Position numbers and translations under genes: made by a program. Under the pieces are notes generated by a model. The model worked only from the letters and a program-made list of their open reading frames with translations, was not told the origin of the DNA and made no database searches. DNA of 64,000 nucleotides, taken from Bradyrhizobium sp. WSM3983. Lineage in GTDB: Bacteria > Pseudomonadota > Alphaproteobacteria > Rhizobiales > Xanthobacteraceae. Shown piece by piece: positions 25,851-33,958 of this stretch. The stretch's first letter is position 1. Every line of letters begins with the position of its first letter. The stretch covers positions 1 through 64,000 of the forward strand of contig NZ_AXAY01000032.1 of assembly GCF_000473045.1 (NCBI RefSeq), given 5' to 3'.

Positions 25851-25864
25851 TTGATCGAGATCAA
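25851..25864. promoter_or_regulatory. FixK/FNR-type operator
   Basis: TTGATCGAGATCAA is a perfect palindrome TTGAT-N4-ATCAA. Its centre is 63 bases upstream of the DUF3300 ATG, so class II activation (centre at -41.5) would put the transcript start near 25816. Confidence 0.8.
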
Positions 25865-25924
25865 CGAAACCGCGCCGGCCGCGCCGCTGCACCGCAAGAG
25901 CTCACTCGATCAGCTCGGCCTCCA

Positions 25925-26204
25925 TCAGAAGCCGGCCCGGCACTCGGCGTCGCGTCGCGCAGCGCCCGGATCGTCCCCGTGCTCGTCGCAAACAGTACGT
26001 CCGGCCTGGTGGCCATGAGCTCGCGCGCTTCTATTTGCTGACGTGCCGGATTGGGGCCGGGTCAGCGCACCTCAAGACGGTAGCTTTGTTTGGCGATCCA
26101 ACCGAGATCGGCGAGCCCCTGCTGAAAGGCATCGACGCGCATCTGTGCGCCGGGATCCCAGGCACGTTGCCGGTCAGGACACCGACCAGCAGACTTCCGA
26201 GCTG
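25925..26204 (-). pseudogene. Degraded ABC substrate-binding protein (COG2984/TrpX-like) remnant
   Basis: Minus-strand reading gives LLVGVLTG in one frame, then after a frameshift DPGAQMRVDAFQQGLADLGW and YRLEVR followed by an in-frame TGA where the family usually has tryptophan, and the same frame continues with RPDVLFATSTGTIRALRDATPS. These are the successive N-terminal motifs of periplasmic binding proteins of uncharacterised ABC importers. About 90 of the usual 320 residues remain; the C-terminal part is gone. The neighbouring kinase carries a related sensor domain, which may mean the pair once worked together. Confidence 0.7.
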
Positions 26205-26217
26205 TGATCGAGATCAA
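26204..26217. promoter_or_regulatory. Imperfect FixK-type site
   Basis: GTGATCGAGATCAA differs from the perfect boxes by one base in the left half. It overlaps the kinase stop codon (26214-26216) and faces the pseudogene on the minus strand. It may be the vestigial operator of the dead binding-protein gene. Confidence 0.35.
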
Positions 26218-28124
26218 GAACCCGTTCGTTGTCGGACGATCGGCAGCCTGACCGTGAACAGCGCCCCGCCCGCTGGCAGGTTCTCGGCAGCCATCGTGCC
26301 ATAATGGGCCTCGACGATGGTTTTGGCGATCGCGAGCCCAATCCCCATGCCCTCCGGCTTGGTCGTAAAGAAGGGATTGAAGACGTTTGCGAGATCGTCG
26401 GCCGCGATGCCAGGGCCGGTATCGGCGATCCTGATCTCTGCCTGATTGCCGGCGCGGAGCGTCGCCACGCTCACCTCTCGCTTCTTCATGTCAGCATCGG
26501 AGATCGCGTCCATCGCGTTGATGATGAGATTGAGAATGACCTGCTGGACCTGGACGGGATCGCCCTTGATCGGCAGTTCGGTGACGGCAGGCACATAGCT
26601 CAGTGCAATGCGGCGTCCATCAGCAACGGCCGCCGCCAGCCCGATCGCCTCGCGCACCGTGTCGTTGAGCTCTAGGTTCCTGATCTCGAACGGTGTCTTC
26701 TTCAGAACGCTGCGCAAGCGGCGGATCACCTCGCTCGCACGCTGGTCGTCGCGTCTGATGTCGGCGAGAATTTGCCTAACTTCGTCGAGATCGGGCGAGG
26801 CAGCCTTGAGCATGAGCTCCGCGGTCTCGGTGTTGGTCAGGATCGAGCCAAGCGGCTGGTTCAGTTCGTGGGCAATCGACGTCGTCAGTTCTCCGACGGC
26901 CGAATAGCGATTGGCGTGCGCGAGCTCGGCAAAGCGCTGCCGTGATTCGACCTCGGCGACCTGGCGACGTTGACGCTCATGCAGCAATCCACTGATCAGG
27001 CCGGCCTGCACCAGGATGATGGCGGCGATCAACAGCACCTGCCAGCGATAGCTCTGCCAGAGGGTCGGCTCGCGGAACATGATTTCGCTGCCCGGCGGCA
27101 GATCGCTCTCGCTGATGCTCCAGCGCTGCAATTCGCGCCAGTCGTATCTTGGCGCAGCGAACTCGATCGGCTCGTATTTGATGTTGGACGGCTTCTCCCC
27201 GCCAAGAACACGAATGGCTGCATTCACGGTCTTTTCGCTCGTTTCATTGATCGAATGCATCGGACCGCCGACGGTGCTGCCGCCGAAAAAGGGCTCCTGG
27301 TAGGAAAAGATCGGTGCGTTCGCGACCGCATGCAGGCGGCGCAGCGCGATATCGCCCTCGTGGACGATTCCCGCGGCATCGACTGACATCAGACCCCAAA
27401 ACAGTGCCGTGTGCGGGGGTAGCACCGCTGCGCGCTTCAGGATCTCCTCGAACGACAGATCCGAATACCAGATGAAGTCGAGCCGACCCTCCAACGGTTT
27501 CAGCTCCCGCTTCACCTCATCCATCCAGAACGTCTCGAGCGGCGATGCCCCGACGACGACAGCGACCGTTTTGGTCTTCGGCAGAACGTGAAGAATGTTG
27601 CGAAACGCGGCCACGAAGTCATTGCGGACCGACACGACCACGTCGTTGTCGGTGAGATCGGAGCGGTTGATGAGCCGTTGCTCGACCACGGTCAGCACCA
27701 TCGGCGCGTCCGGGAAGAGTTTGCTGCGGTATCTCTGCACGAATCGCGCGGCGGGCGCACCGATGCTCAGCACGATATCGGGGAATGCGCCCTGATACAG
27801 CGAGGCGAGGTAGTCAACGAAGGGCGCCTCCGGGCCCGGACTGTTGAAGCGCGCCGTGAGCAGCGCGTGCTCCTGGACGTCGAGTGGCCATGGCGACTGC
27901 CGCTCGAGCTCGGCCTTGATGCTGCGAGTATACTCGCTCCACGGACGAAACTCGCGGCCGAAAGAATGCAGGATCAGGACACGCTTGAGCTCACCGCCCA
28001 ACTGCCGTTCAACGGCATTGGCCCGTCCGGGCGACATGCACACCGCGACGAACAGGCCAAGACACAACAGCGCGGCCGCGGCCGGCCACGACCTGACCGA
28101 GTCAGTCGACATGCGCCCGCTCAT
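26214..28124 (-). CDS. Sensor histidine kinase with substrate-binding-protein-like sensor domain
   Basis: The kinase starts at ATG 28124 and has 636 residues. After a first span (about 14-36) comes a periplasmic domain of about 300 residues resembling COG2984-type binding proteins (KRVLILHSFGREFRPW, FPDIVLSIGAPAARFV, FWGLMSVDAAG), then a second span (about 345-368), an HisKA dimerisation domain with H-box IAHELNQPLG (about 420), and an HATPase domain with N-box NLIINAMDAI and G-boxes ADTGPGIA and GMGIGLAI. There is no receiver domain and no adjacent response regulator; the orphan FixJ-type regulator at 42591-43214 is a candidate partner. It may be last in the operon beginning at 30297. Confidence 0.88.
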   Translation of the reverse strand: MSGRMSTDSVRSWPAAAALLCLGLFVAVCMSPGRANAVERQLGGELKRVLILHSFGREFRPWSEYTRSIKAELERQSPWPLDVQEHALLTARFNSPGPEAPFVDYLASLYQGAFPDIVLSIGAPAARFVQRYRSKLFPDAPMVLTVVEQRLINRSDLTDNDVVVSVRNDFVAAFRNILHVLPKTKTVAVVVGASPLETFWMDEVKRELKPLEGRLDFIWYSDLSFEEILKRAAVLPPHTALFWGLMSVDAAGIVHEGDIALRRLHAVANAPIFSYQEPFFGGSTVGGPMHSINETSEKTVNAAIRVLGGEKPSNIKYEPIEFAAPRYDWRELQRWSISESDLPPGSEIMFREPTLWQSYRWQVLLIAAIILVQAGLISGLLHERQRRQVAEVESRQRFAELAHANRYSAVGELTTSIAHELNQPLGSILTNTETAELMLKAASPDLDEVRQILADIRRDDQRASEVIRRLRSVLKKTPFEIRNLELNDTVREAIGLAAAVADGRRIALSYVPAVTELPIKGDPVQVQQVILNLIINAMDAISDADMKKREVSVATLRAGNQAEIRIADTGPGIAADDLANVFNPFFTTKPEGMGIGLAIAKTIVEAHYGTMAAENLPAGGALFTVRLPIVRQRTGS

Positions 28125-28207
28125 GCTCCAGTCCCGCGGCTTCCGACGGCCGCTTTCCGGACATTCTAGCGGAAATTGCAATGCGCAGACAGCCCCTAGA
28201 CCTGCCG

Positions 28208-28630
28208 CTATGTCGCCGGGCAGCGGTGATAGCGGATCTCCATGTCCTCCATTCCCGGGAACAGGCGGATGAGGCTGTTGGCATCCAGCTCCTTTAGGCT
28301 GAACTGGACGTTGGAGAGCATCATGTCGGTCGCGCAGGCGGCAATCAGGTTGACGTTCGGCCCGCTATCTTTCCGGCCCTTGATCCGACAGCGCGCGAAC
28401 TTGCCGATGATCTGGTCGCCGTCGACGATGAAACCACCGCCAAAGACGTCCGACATGTCGGTGAAGGCGATCCGGCTGCCCTTGCGTTCGAACACCTTTG
28501 GGCAATTGTCGGCATCGGTGACCCATGCACCGTTGAGGTCAAGCGCAGCCGCGCAGCCGACCGATGCGAGAAAAAAGCCGCTCGACAATGCGAACGCGGT
28601 CGGTTTCGGCAGGCGACCCATCGCCATCAT
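28208..28630 (-). CDS. Exported hypothetical protein
   Basis: This 140-residue protein has an N-terminal signal peptide (LSSGFFLASVGCAAALD) and a small mature domain starting LNGAWVTDADNCPKVFERKG, with conserved-looking cysteines (NCPK, FARCRIKG, IAACATDM, YHRCPAT) that could form disulphides in the periplasm. The ATG at 28630 has GAGG nine bases upstream and overlaps nothing. It follows the HlyD gene by seven bases, so co-transcription is very likely. No named family was recognised. Confidence 0.7.
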   Translation of the reverse strand: MMAMGRLPKPTAFALSSGFFLASVGCAAALDLNGAWVTDADNCPKVFERKGSRIAFTDMSDVFGGGFIVDGDQIIGKFARCRIKGRKDSGPNVNLIAACATDMMLSNVQFSLKELDANSLIRLFPGMEDMEIRYHRCPAT

Positions 28631-28637
28631 CCCTTCC

Positions 28638-29870
28638 TCAGTGACCGCTCAGCACGAGCGTCTTGATCGGCAGCAGCAAGGCCTGGATACGCAGCAGCAA
28701 TGCGTGCACAAGGCCGACGCCGTCCACGACGTGCAGCGCAATCGCCCGGCTGGTCGAGGTGTCCGCGGCAGAGATCTCCTCGTGATTGCTGGTATAGGCG
28801 TTGACGATGCAGCTGCTGCCAGGCGTAACGCCTTCGAGCCCACCCTTGTAGAGCGGCTCAAGAAACGCGAGAATCGTGCCCGGTCTCACGGCATTCTGCG
28901 CTTCGACCAGTTGCTGTCCCCCTGCGATCTGTCCGGCGGCGATGTAATCCTGAACCGACGTGACCACCATCGGGATGATCACCCAGGGTTTGGAAATGCA
29001 GCTCGCTTCCGCCACCATCCCTTCCTTGATCACGTTCGACTCGATCTGGCCAAAACCGGCCTGCAAACTCTTCCTGCCGGCTCCCTCCGGGATCAGAACG
29101 CCGGCCGGCCGCATGATTTGGGCGACAAGGTCTCCCCTGCGAAGCACGAATTGCTCGACGCGCCCATCGACGCCGGCGCGAATGATGGTCTTGTCGAGAT
29201 CAACCTGGGCTTGCGCGAGGGCAGCTTCAGCGCTGGCCTTCTGCGCCGGTAGAAGCGTCGAGACCTGCAGGGCCGCCGACTGACCCGCTGCAGTAGCCGC
29301 GTCGATGCCGGCCTGGCGTTGATCGACCAGTACCTGGAGCTTGTCGATGTCGCGTTGCGCAACGATGCCGGGATTGCGACGTTGCAGCTCGGACTTTGTG
29401 TCAAGTTCATCCTTGGCCTGCTGGTGGTTGGCCTTGGCTTCCTGGGTCTGCGCTTCGGCCTTGACCACGTCGGATTTCGCCGCCACCAGCGCTGCATCAA
29501 TCTCGGCAATCTTGCGTTTGGCGGTTTCGAGCGCGGCCTGCTGCTTGGAACTGTCCAGTGTAAAAAGCACGTCGCCCTGCTTCACCTGCTCGCTGAAGCC
29601 GACCTTGACCTCCTCGACGCGTCCCGAGCCTTCAGGCAGGATCGGTACGGTGCGGAAATAAAGCGCCGCCGACTCTGCGGTGGGATGAAAGTAGAAGATC
29701 ATGGTGATCAGAGAAATCGTGAGCATCAGGCAGCCCGTGATGCCCCATCGCAGCTCGTACCAGACCGAAAAGAACGTGATCTCCTTGCCGAACCGCTTTC
29801 CCTGGGCATAGCGGCGATAGAGATAATCCGGCACAATCGTCAGCAGGGAGCAAAACATGAGCTCAAACAT
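28638..29870 (-). CDS. HlyD-family membrane fusion protein
   Basis: This 410-residue periplasmic adaptor has one or two N-terminal spans (about 45-62), a biotinyl-lipoyl-like half-motif (GRVEEVKVGFSEQVKQGDVL), a long coiled coil (about 110-215) and the second lipoyl half (TIIRAGVDGRVEQFVLRRGD). HlyD proteins link an inner-membrane pump to the outer membrane, but no ABC, MFS or RND pump is next to it; the partner is only a small membrane protein whose gene overlaps the start of this one by eight bases. Substrate unknown. Confidence 0.85.
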   Translation of the reverse strand: MFELMFCSLLTIVPDYLYRRYAQGKRFGKEITFFSVWYELRWGITGCLMLTISLITMIFYFHPTAESAALYFRTVPILPEGSGRVEEVKVGFSEQVKQGDVLFTLDSSKQQAALETAKRKIAEIDAALVAAKSDVVKAEAQTQEAKANHQQAKDELDTKSELQRRNPGIVAQRDIDKLQVLVDQRQAGIDAATAAGQSAALQVSTLLPAQKASAEAALAQAQVDLDKTIIRAGVDGRVEQFVLRRGDLVAQIMRPAGVLIPEGAGRKSLQAGFGQIESNVIKEGMVAEASCISKPWVIIPMVVTSVQDYIAAGQIAGGQQLVEAQNAVRPGTILAFLEPLYKGGLEGVTPGSSCIVNAYTSNHEEISAADTSTSRAIALHVVDGVGLVHALLLRIQALLLPIKTLVLSGH

Positions 29871-30297
29871 GACTGTGCTCCCTTTCCTTGGCTGGACCGG
29901 TTTGTTGTGGCGCCGCCGGGCCGGGTTGCCCGGCCTCGCTCACCTCCGCCGGCGTTGCGTCGGCGATCTTCTCCACGGAATCGGCAATGCTGCGGAGCGG
30001 CGTACCGAAATCGGGGATATCGATTAGCGCGAGCAGCAGGCCCGCTACCCAGAAAACGTGCATGTGCGTGAACAGCGAGATCAGGCCGAGCACCGCGACA
30101 AATTCGAATTGCAGCTTCTGCGATTTGTGCGCCATCCGCTCCGGCAGGCTGTGCAGGCGCCAGTATAGCGTTCCCACCCAGAGCACTGTTCCAATCAAGA
30201 AGATGCCCATCACCACCATCAGGACGTCAGTCCCGCTCCCCGGCGCGAGGTAGAACGGCAGATGGTGCGGCGCCATCGGATGTAGTTGATCGTTCAA
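29863..30297 (-). CDS. Small membrane protein partner of HlyD-family gene
   Basis: The 144-residue product has two or three spans (VLMVVMGIFLIGTVLWVG, VAVLGLISLFTHMHVFWVA) and a proline/glutamate-rich cytoplasmic tail. A histidine at both ends of the second hairpin (THMHVFW) may bind a metal, but this is speculative. It is the first gene downstream of the FixK-type box at 30358 on this strand, with a predicted leader of about 26 bases, and overlaps the HlyD gene. The pairing is reminiscent of the YiaW/YibI-type proteins that accompany HlyD homologues lacking a pump. Confidence 0.65.
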   Translation of the reverse strand: MNDQLHPMAPHHLPFYLAPGSGTDVLMVVMGIFLIGTVLWVGTLYWRLHSLPERMAHKSQKLQFEFVAVLGLISLFTHMHVFWVAGLLLALIDIPDFGTPLRSIADSVEKIADATPAEVSEAGQPGPAAPQQTGPAKEREHSHV

Positions 30298-30357
30298 ATG
30301 ACTCTCCCCGCCAAACGTGCTCGAGCGGCACTGTGTTCAAGCAGTCTCCCCGTTTGC

Positions 30358-30371
30358 TTGATCTGAATCAA
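30358..30371. promoter_or_regulatory. FixK/FNR-type operator, shared by divergent operons
   Basis: TTGATCTGAATCAA is a perfect TTGAT-N4-ATCAA. It lies between the leftward gene starting at 30297 and the rightward gene starting at 30439. A site centred at -41.5 gives leaders of about 26 and 33 bases respectively, so one dimer position could serve both promoters. Confidence 0.8.
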
Positions 30372-30438
30372 GGGAAAGCGCCCTGCCGGACATAGCGTTT
30401 CGTCAATGATGATTGCACAATCAAAGGGAGCCGCAGCC

Positions 30439-30909
30439 ATGCCCGGCCTCGACGATCTCATTCCCAACGCCACCCAGATCCGCAAAGAGGCCGCTCTCAA
30501 GGAGGCGGAGAAGGCCGAGGAATATGTCCGGCTCGCCGCAGCCGCCGAGGCCGAGAAACGCGGGCTGATCGAGCGCCTGAGCAAGCCCTCCGGCAAGAGC
30601 GAGGAAGAGAAGATCAAGCTCGCCGCCACGATCATCCAGCGCGCCGTGCGAAGCGGCCTGACCGAGGTGCTCGTTTATCGCTTTCCCAATTCGCTCTGCA
30701 CCGACAAGGGACGCGCCATCAACCAGATGGAAAAGGGCTGGGAGAATACGCTGACCGGAATCCCCAAGGAGATCTTCCAACTCTGGACCGACTATCTGAA
30801 GCCGCGCGGCTATCGCATCGCCTACCAGATCATCGATTTCCCGGGCGGCATGCCCGGCGATATCGGCGTGACCATTTCATGGGACGACGATGAATCTCGA
30901 GATCATTGA
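30439..30909 (+). CDS. Conserved-looking hypothetical protein upstream of PPK2
   Basis: The ATG at 30439 is preferred to the one at 30406 because GGGAG lies eight bases upstream and because the box-to-start distance fits. The 156-residue product has a highly charged helical N-terminus (about 1-70, IRKEAALKEAEKAEEYVRLA) and a mixed C-terminal part (VLVYRFPNSLCTDKGRAIN, LKPRGYRIAYQIIDFPGG). No family was recognised. It overlaps the PPK2 gene by 20 bases, which implies co-translation and perhaps a role in polyphosphate metabolism or its control. Confidence 0.65.
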   Translation: MPGLDDLIPNATQIRKEAALKEAEKAEEYVRLAAAAEAEKRGLIERLSKPSGKSEEEKIKLAATIIQRAVRSGLTEVLVYRFPNSLCTDKGRAINQMEKGWENTLTGIPKEIFQLWTDYLKPRGYRIAYQIIDFPGGMPGDIGVTISWDDDESRDH

Positions 30910-31735
30910 CGAGCGCAACAGCGAAAGGACAGGCATGGCCAGGGACGAGCCTGCGGAGAAAATGAAGCGCAAGGCCTACGAGAAGGAGCTCGAAAAGCTC
31001 CAGGTCGAGCTCTGTCACCTCCAGGAATGGGTCAGGGACCAGAAATTGAAGGTGATCATCATCTTCGAGGGACGCGACGCCGCCGGCAAGGGCGGGACCA
31101 TCAAGGCGTTGACGGAAAAAGTCAGCCCGCGCGTATTCCGTGTCTGCGCCCTGCCTGCGCCCTCCGACCGGCAAAAATCCCAGCTCTTCCTGCAGCGCTA
31201 TATCGAGCAATTCCCGGCCGGCGGCGAAATCGTGATCTTCGACCGCAGCTGGTACAACCGCGCCGGCGTCGAATATGTCATGGGCTTCTGCTCGCCGGCC
31301 GAGCACAAGCGCTTCCTGGAATTATGTCCGCTGGTCGAGAAATTCGCCGTGGACGCCGGCATCATCTTGATCAAGCTGTGGCTCGAGGTCGGGATGGACG
31401 AGCAGGAACTCCGCTTCAAGGCGCGAATCGAGGATCCGTTGCGGCAATGGAAGCTGAGCCCGATGGACACCCAGTCGTTCGGGCGGTGGTACGATTACTC
31501 CCGCGCGCGCGATATGATGTTCCAAGCCACCGACACCAACCATGCACCGTGGCGACTGATCCGCTCCGACGACAAGCGGCGCGCCCGGCTCAACGTCATC
31601 TCGCACATCCTGCAAACGATCCCCTACAAGAAGATCAAGCGCGAGAAGGTCAAGCTTCCGCCGCGGTCCCACAAGGGACGCTACAACGACCAGGCCAGCC
31701 TGCGCGGACAGAAATTCGTTGAGGAACGATATTGA
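30890..31735 (+). CDS. ppk2: Polyphosphate kinase 2 family protein
   Basis: PPK2 enzymes transfer phosphate between polyphosphate and nucleotides, and class I members commonly regenerate ADP/GDP to triphosphates. The 281-residue product has the full single-domain length, Walker A (EGRDAAGKGG, about residue 59), the lid/Walker B region with the catalytic FDRSWYNRAG (about 117), and the RARDMMFQATD segment. The start at 30890 overlaps the upstream gene; an ATG at 30935 is an alternative that would remove a non-conserved leader. Class I versus II cannot be fixed here. Under the FixK-type box this would deliver NTPs from stored polyphosphate when respiration is limited. Confidence 0.93.
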   Translation: MNLEIIDERNSERTGMARDEPAEKMKRKAYEKELEKLQVELCHLQEWVRDQKLKVIIIFEGRDAAGKGGTIKALTEKVSPRVFRVCALPAPSDRQKSQLFLQRYIEQFPAGGEIVIFDRSWYNRAGVEYVMGFCSPAEHKRFLELCPLVEKFAVDAGIILIKLWLEVGMDEQELRFKARIEDPLRQWKLSPMDTQSFGRWYDYSRARDMMFQATDTNHAPWRLIRSDDKRRARLNVISHILQTIPYKKIKREKVKLPPRSHKGRYNDQASLRGQKFVEERY

Positions 31736-31742
31736 ACTGCGA

Positions 31743-31768
31743 ACCGGGCTGCGGTGACGCGGCCCGGT
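31743..31768. terminator. Bidirectional hairpin between convergent genes
   Basis: ACCGGGC (31743-31749) pairs perfectly with GCCCGGT (31762-31768). It lies between the convergent ends of ppk2 and the glycine-rich protein gene. T-runs are poor, so it may be a weak or Rho-assisted terminator. Confidence 0.4.
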
Positions 31769-31781
31769 CTGCCTTAGCGAC

Positions 31782-32216
31782 CTATTTCAACTTGATCGTG
31801 ACACCACCGACCGCGGCCGACACTTCCGCGCCGACCTTCGGCCCACTGAGCTGAAGGATCACGCCATTGCCGTTCTGCAATTGCACGGCGCCGGCGCCAG
31901 CGGCAACCGCACCACCCGCTCCACCGGCTGCGTAGGAGCCTTCAATGGACTGCGGACCCTTCAGATTGAGCGCGCGGCCGACCAGCTTGGTGGTCGAGGC
32001 GCCGATCGTGAAGCCGACGCTCATCCCGGAGACGGTGAAGGGATATTTGTGGCCCCGGTAGAGCAGTACGCCCTCCCCGCCGCCGACACCGACGATGAAG
32101 CCGCCTTTGGTGAAGACGACGGCCACTTGGCCGGTGTCGGCACGCGAGGGCGTGCTGAAGCCGGCCGCCACCGCGAGAGTGGCAGCGAGAGCGACGTACT
32201 TGGCAAATCTTCTCAT
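31782..32216 (-). CDS. Secreted glycine-rich small beta protein
   Basis: This 144-residue protein has a signal peptide ending TPSRAD, then GQVAVVFTKGGFIVGVGGG, LYRGHKYPFTVSGMSVGFT and a glycine/alanine-rich centre, finishing with a VILQLSGPKVGAEVS strand pair. It is a clear paralogue of the protein at 22744-23202. It follows the AspT-type gene by 29 bases and is read from the same operon as the decarboxylase. The family resembles EipA/DUF1134-like periplasmic proteins in strand pattern only. Confidence 0.75.
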   Translation of the reverse strand: MRRFAKYVALAATLAVAAGFSTPSRADTGQVAVVFTKGGFIVGVGGGEGVLLYRGHKYPFTVSGMSVGFTIGASTTKLVGRALNLKGPQSIEGSYAAGGAGGAVAAGAGAVQLQNGNGVILQLSGPKVGAEVSAAVGGVTIKLK

Positions 32217-32245
32217 GACCGTTTCCCCTTGAGTTTGACGTCGAC

Positions 32246-33946
32246 CTATTGCGCTAGGATCATCGCGAAGTAGCCGAAGATGGTGAGAAGGATGCCTGAT
32301 ACGGCGTAGCCGACCGGGAATCCGATCCAGGGCACGGAGCTCTGGATTTCGACCGCGGCCTCACGGCACGGACCGGAATGCGACCGCGCCCCGGCGACCC
32401 CGCCCATCAGCACGGCCGGATTGATCTTGAAGACATGAAACCCGATCGCCCAGACGATGAACGGCGGGATTGTGCAGGCGATGAAGCCGGCGATGAAGAT
32501 CTTCAAGGCAATGGCACCCGTGAGCTGCGAGAGCAATCCGGCACCGGCGTTGACGCCGACGATGGCGACGAAGACGACGAGGCCGAGATCCTCCAGCACG
32601 TTGCGCGCCGCGTTTGGCGTGTTGCCGAAGAACCGCAGCCGCGACACCGCCGAGGACACAATCACGCCGGACAGCAGCAGGCCGCCGGCATTGCCGAGGC
32701 CGATCTTGGCGCCGAAAGCCGGGAATTCGATCATGCCAATCAGGAAGCCGAGGATCATGCCCGCGGCTAGTGTCAGCAAGTCGGTCGAGGTGTTGGTGCG
32801 CGCAATGCGGCCCCACATCTCGCCGAGCTCGTTGACGGCAGACTTCAAGCCGACGACCGTGATGATGTCCATCCGCTGCAACTCGGTCTTGAGACCGGCT
32901 GGAATCTGAACGCCGCCACGCTCGACCTTGCCGATCTGCAGCTGGCCGGCAATCGCCTGCTCCCGGAACGATTCAAAGGTCCGCCCGACCATCTCCTTGT
33001 TGGTGACGAGAATCTCGGCCTGATCCAAGGGAACGCCGAGCGCCTTGGCGTCGGCAACCTCGGGACCAATCAAACCCATCTTGTCGGTGAGATTCTCGGT
33101 CGAGCCGCCGAGTGCGACGACGTCGCCTTTCTGGAGCACGAGATCAGGATCGGCCCCAAGCGTCTCACCGCCGCGCAAGACGTTGACGATGCGATATTCG
33201 GGATTCTCCTTGCGGAAGCCTTCGATGCTCTTGCCGTTCTGAGCGGTATTCTCGAGCCGGTAGGCGCGCAGACCGAACTGGCGATAGCCCGTGAGGCCGC
33301 CGCCTTCGAGATCCTTGACTCCGAACTCCTGCTCATACCGCTTCGCCGCCGCCTTGGCGTCGACACCCCACCAGCGCGGCAGGTACTTGCAGATCAGGAT
33401 GATGCCGACGGTACCCCAGATGTAGGTAATGCCGTAGGACAGCGCGATCATGCCCGAAGCATCCTCGGGCTTCATGCCGTCGGGCAGCTTCACGACGCCG
33501 GATGTGACCGCCTGCTCAGCAGAGCCGATCGCGGCCGACATGGTCTGCGAGCCCGCGAGCATGCCGCCAGCGGCGCCGGGCGGCAGTGAGAAAAGTCTTG
33601 CGCAGATGACGACAAGCGCCAGGCCAAGCACGCTCGACACCACTGCCAGGACGCAGAATTTGAGACCGTCGCCCTTCAGGCTGTTGATGAAGGACGGGCC
33701 AACGCGCAAACCGACGCCGTACATGAAGAGATAATAGAACAGGCTCTTGGCGAAAGCGTTCAACTCGAGCTTCACGCCGTAGGTGGAGGCCCAGACCGAC
33801 AGGCCCGCGCCAACCACGATGGCACCGGCGACCATGCCGAGGCCATAGCCCTTGATGCTGGCCCGCCCGATCCAGACGGCGAGCCCGACAACAAAGAACA
33901 GCAGCAGAAATGGATTCTGCTGCAAGAACGTGAAAAACCCCTGCAT
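32246..33946 (-). CDS. AspT/YidE-family amino-acid exchanger
   Basis: The 566-residue product has the layout of aspartate:alanine antiporters: five or six N-terminal spans (PFLLLFFVVGLAVWIG and on), two cytoplasmic TrkA-C-like regulatory domains in the middle (about 200-370), and five or six C-terminal spans with the duplicated AspT signature (GMILGFLIGMIEFPAFG). The start ATG has GGGGGAC five bases upstream and lies 12 bases after the decarboxylase stop. In Tetragenococcus, AspT exchanges aspartate for alanine and, with a decarboxylase, drives proton-motive force. Here the partner enzyme is of another family, so the substrates are unknown. Confidence 0.88.
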   Translation of the reverse strand: MQGFFTFLQQNPFLLLFFVVGLAVWIGRASIKGYGLGMVAGAIVVGAGLSVWASTYGVKLELNAFAKSLFYYLFMYGVGLRVGPSFINSLKGDGLKFCVLAVVSSVLGLALVVICARLFSLPPGAAGGMLAGSQTMSAAIGSAEQAVTSGVVKLPDGMKPEDASGMIALSYGITYIWGTVGIILICKYLPRWWGVDAKAAAKRYEQEFGVKDLEGGGLTGYRQFGLRAYRLENTAQNGKSIEGFRKENPEYRIVNVLRGGETLGADPDLVLQKGDVVALGGSTENLTDKMGLIGPEVADAKALGVPLDQAEILVTNKEMVGRTFESFREQAIAGQLQIGKVERGGVQIPAGLKTELQRMDIITVVGLKSAVNELGEMWGRIARTNTSTDLLTLAAGMILGFLIGMIEFPAFGAKIGLGNAGGLLLSGVIVSSAVSRLRFFGNTPNAARNVLEDLGLVVFVAIVGVNAGAGLLSQLTGAIALKIFIAGFIACTIPPFIVWAIGFHVFKINPAVLMGGVAGARSHSGPCREAAVEIQSSVPWIGFPVGYAVSGILLTIFGYFAMILAQ

Positions 33947-33958
33947 ATTATGTCCCCC

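Noticed and set aside
24319..25854. A long plus-strand frame opposite the DUF3300 gene
   Set aside because: Repetitive alanine/arginine/histidine translation without motifs; the DUF3300 and S74 signatures on the other strand are convincing.
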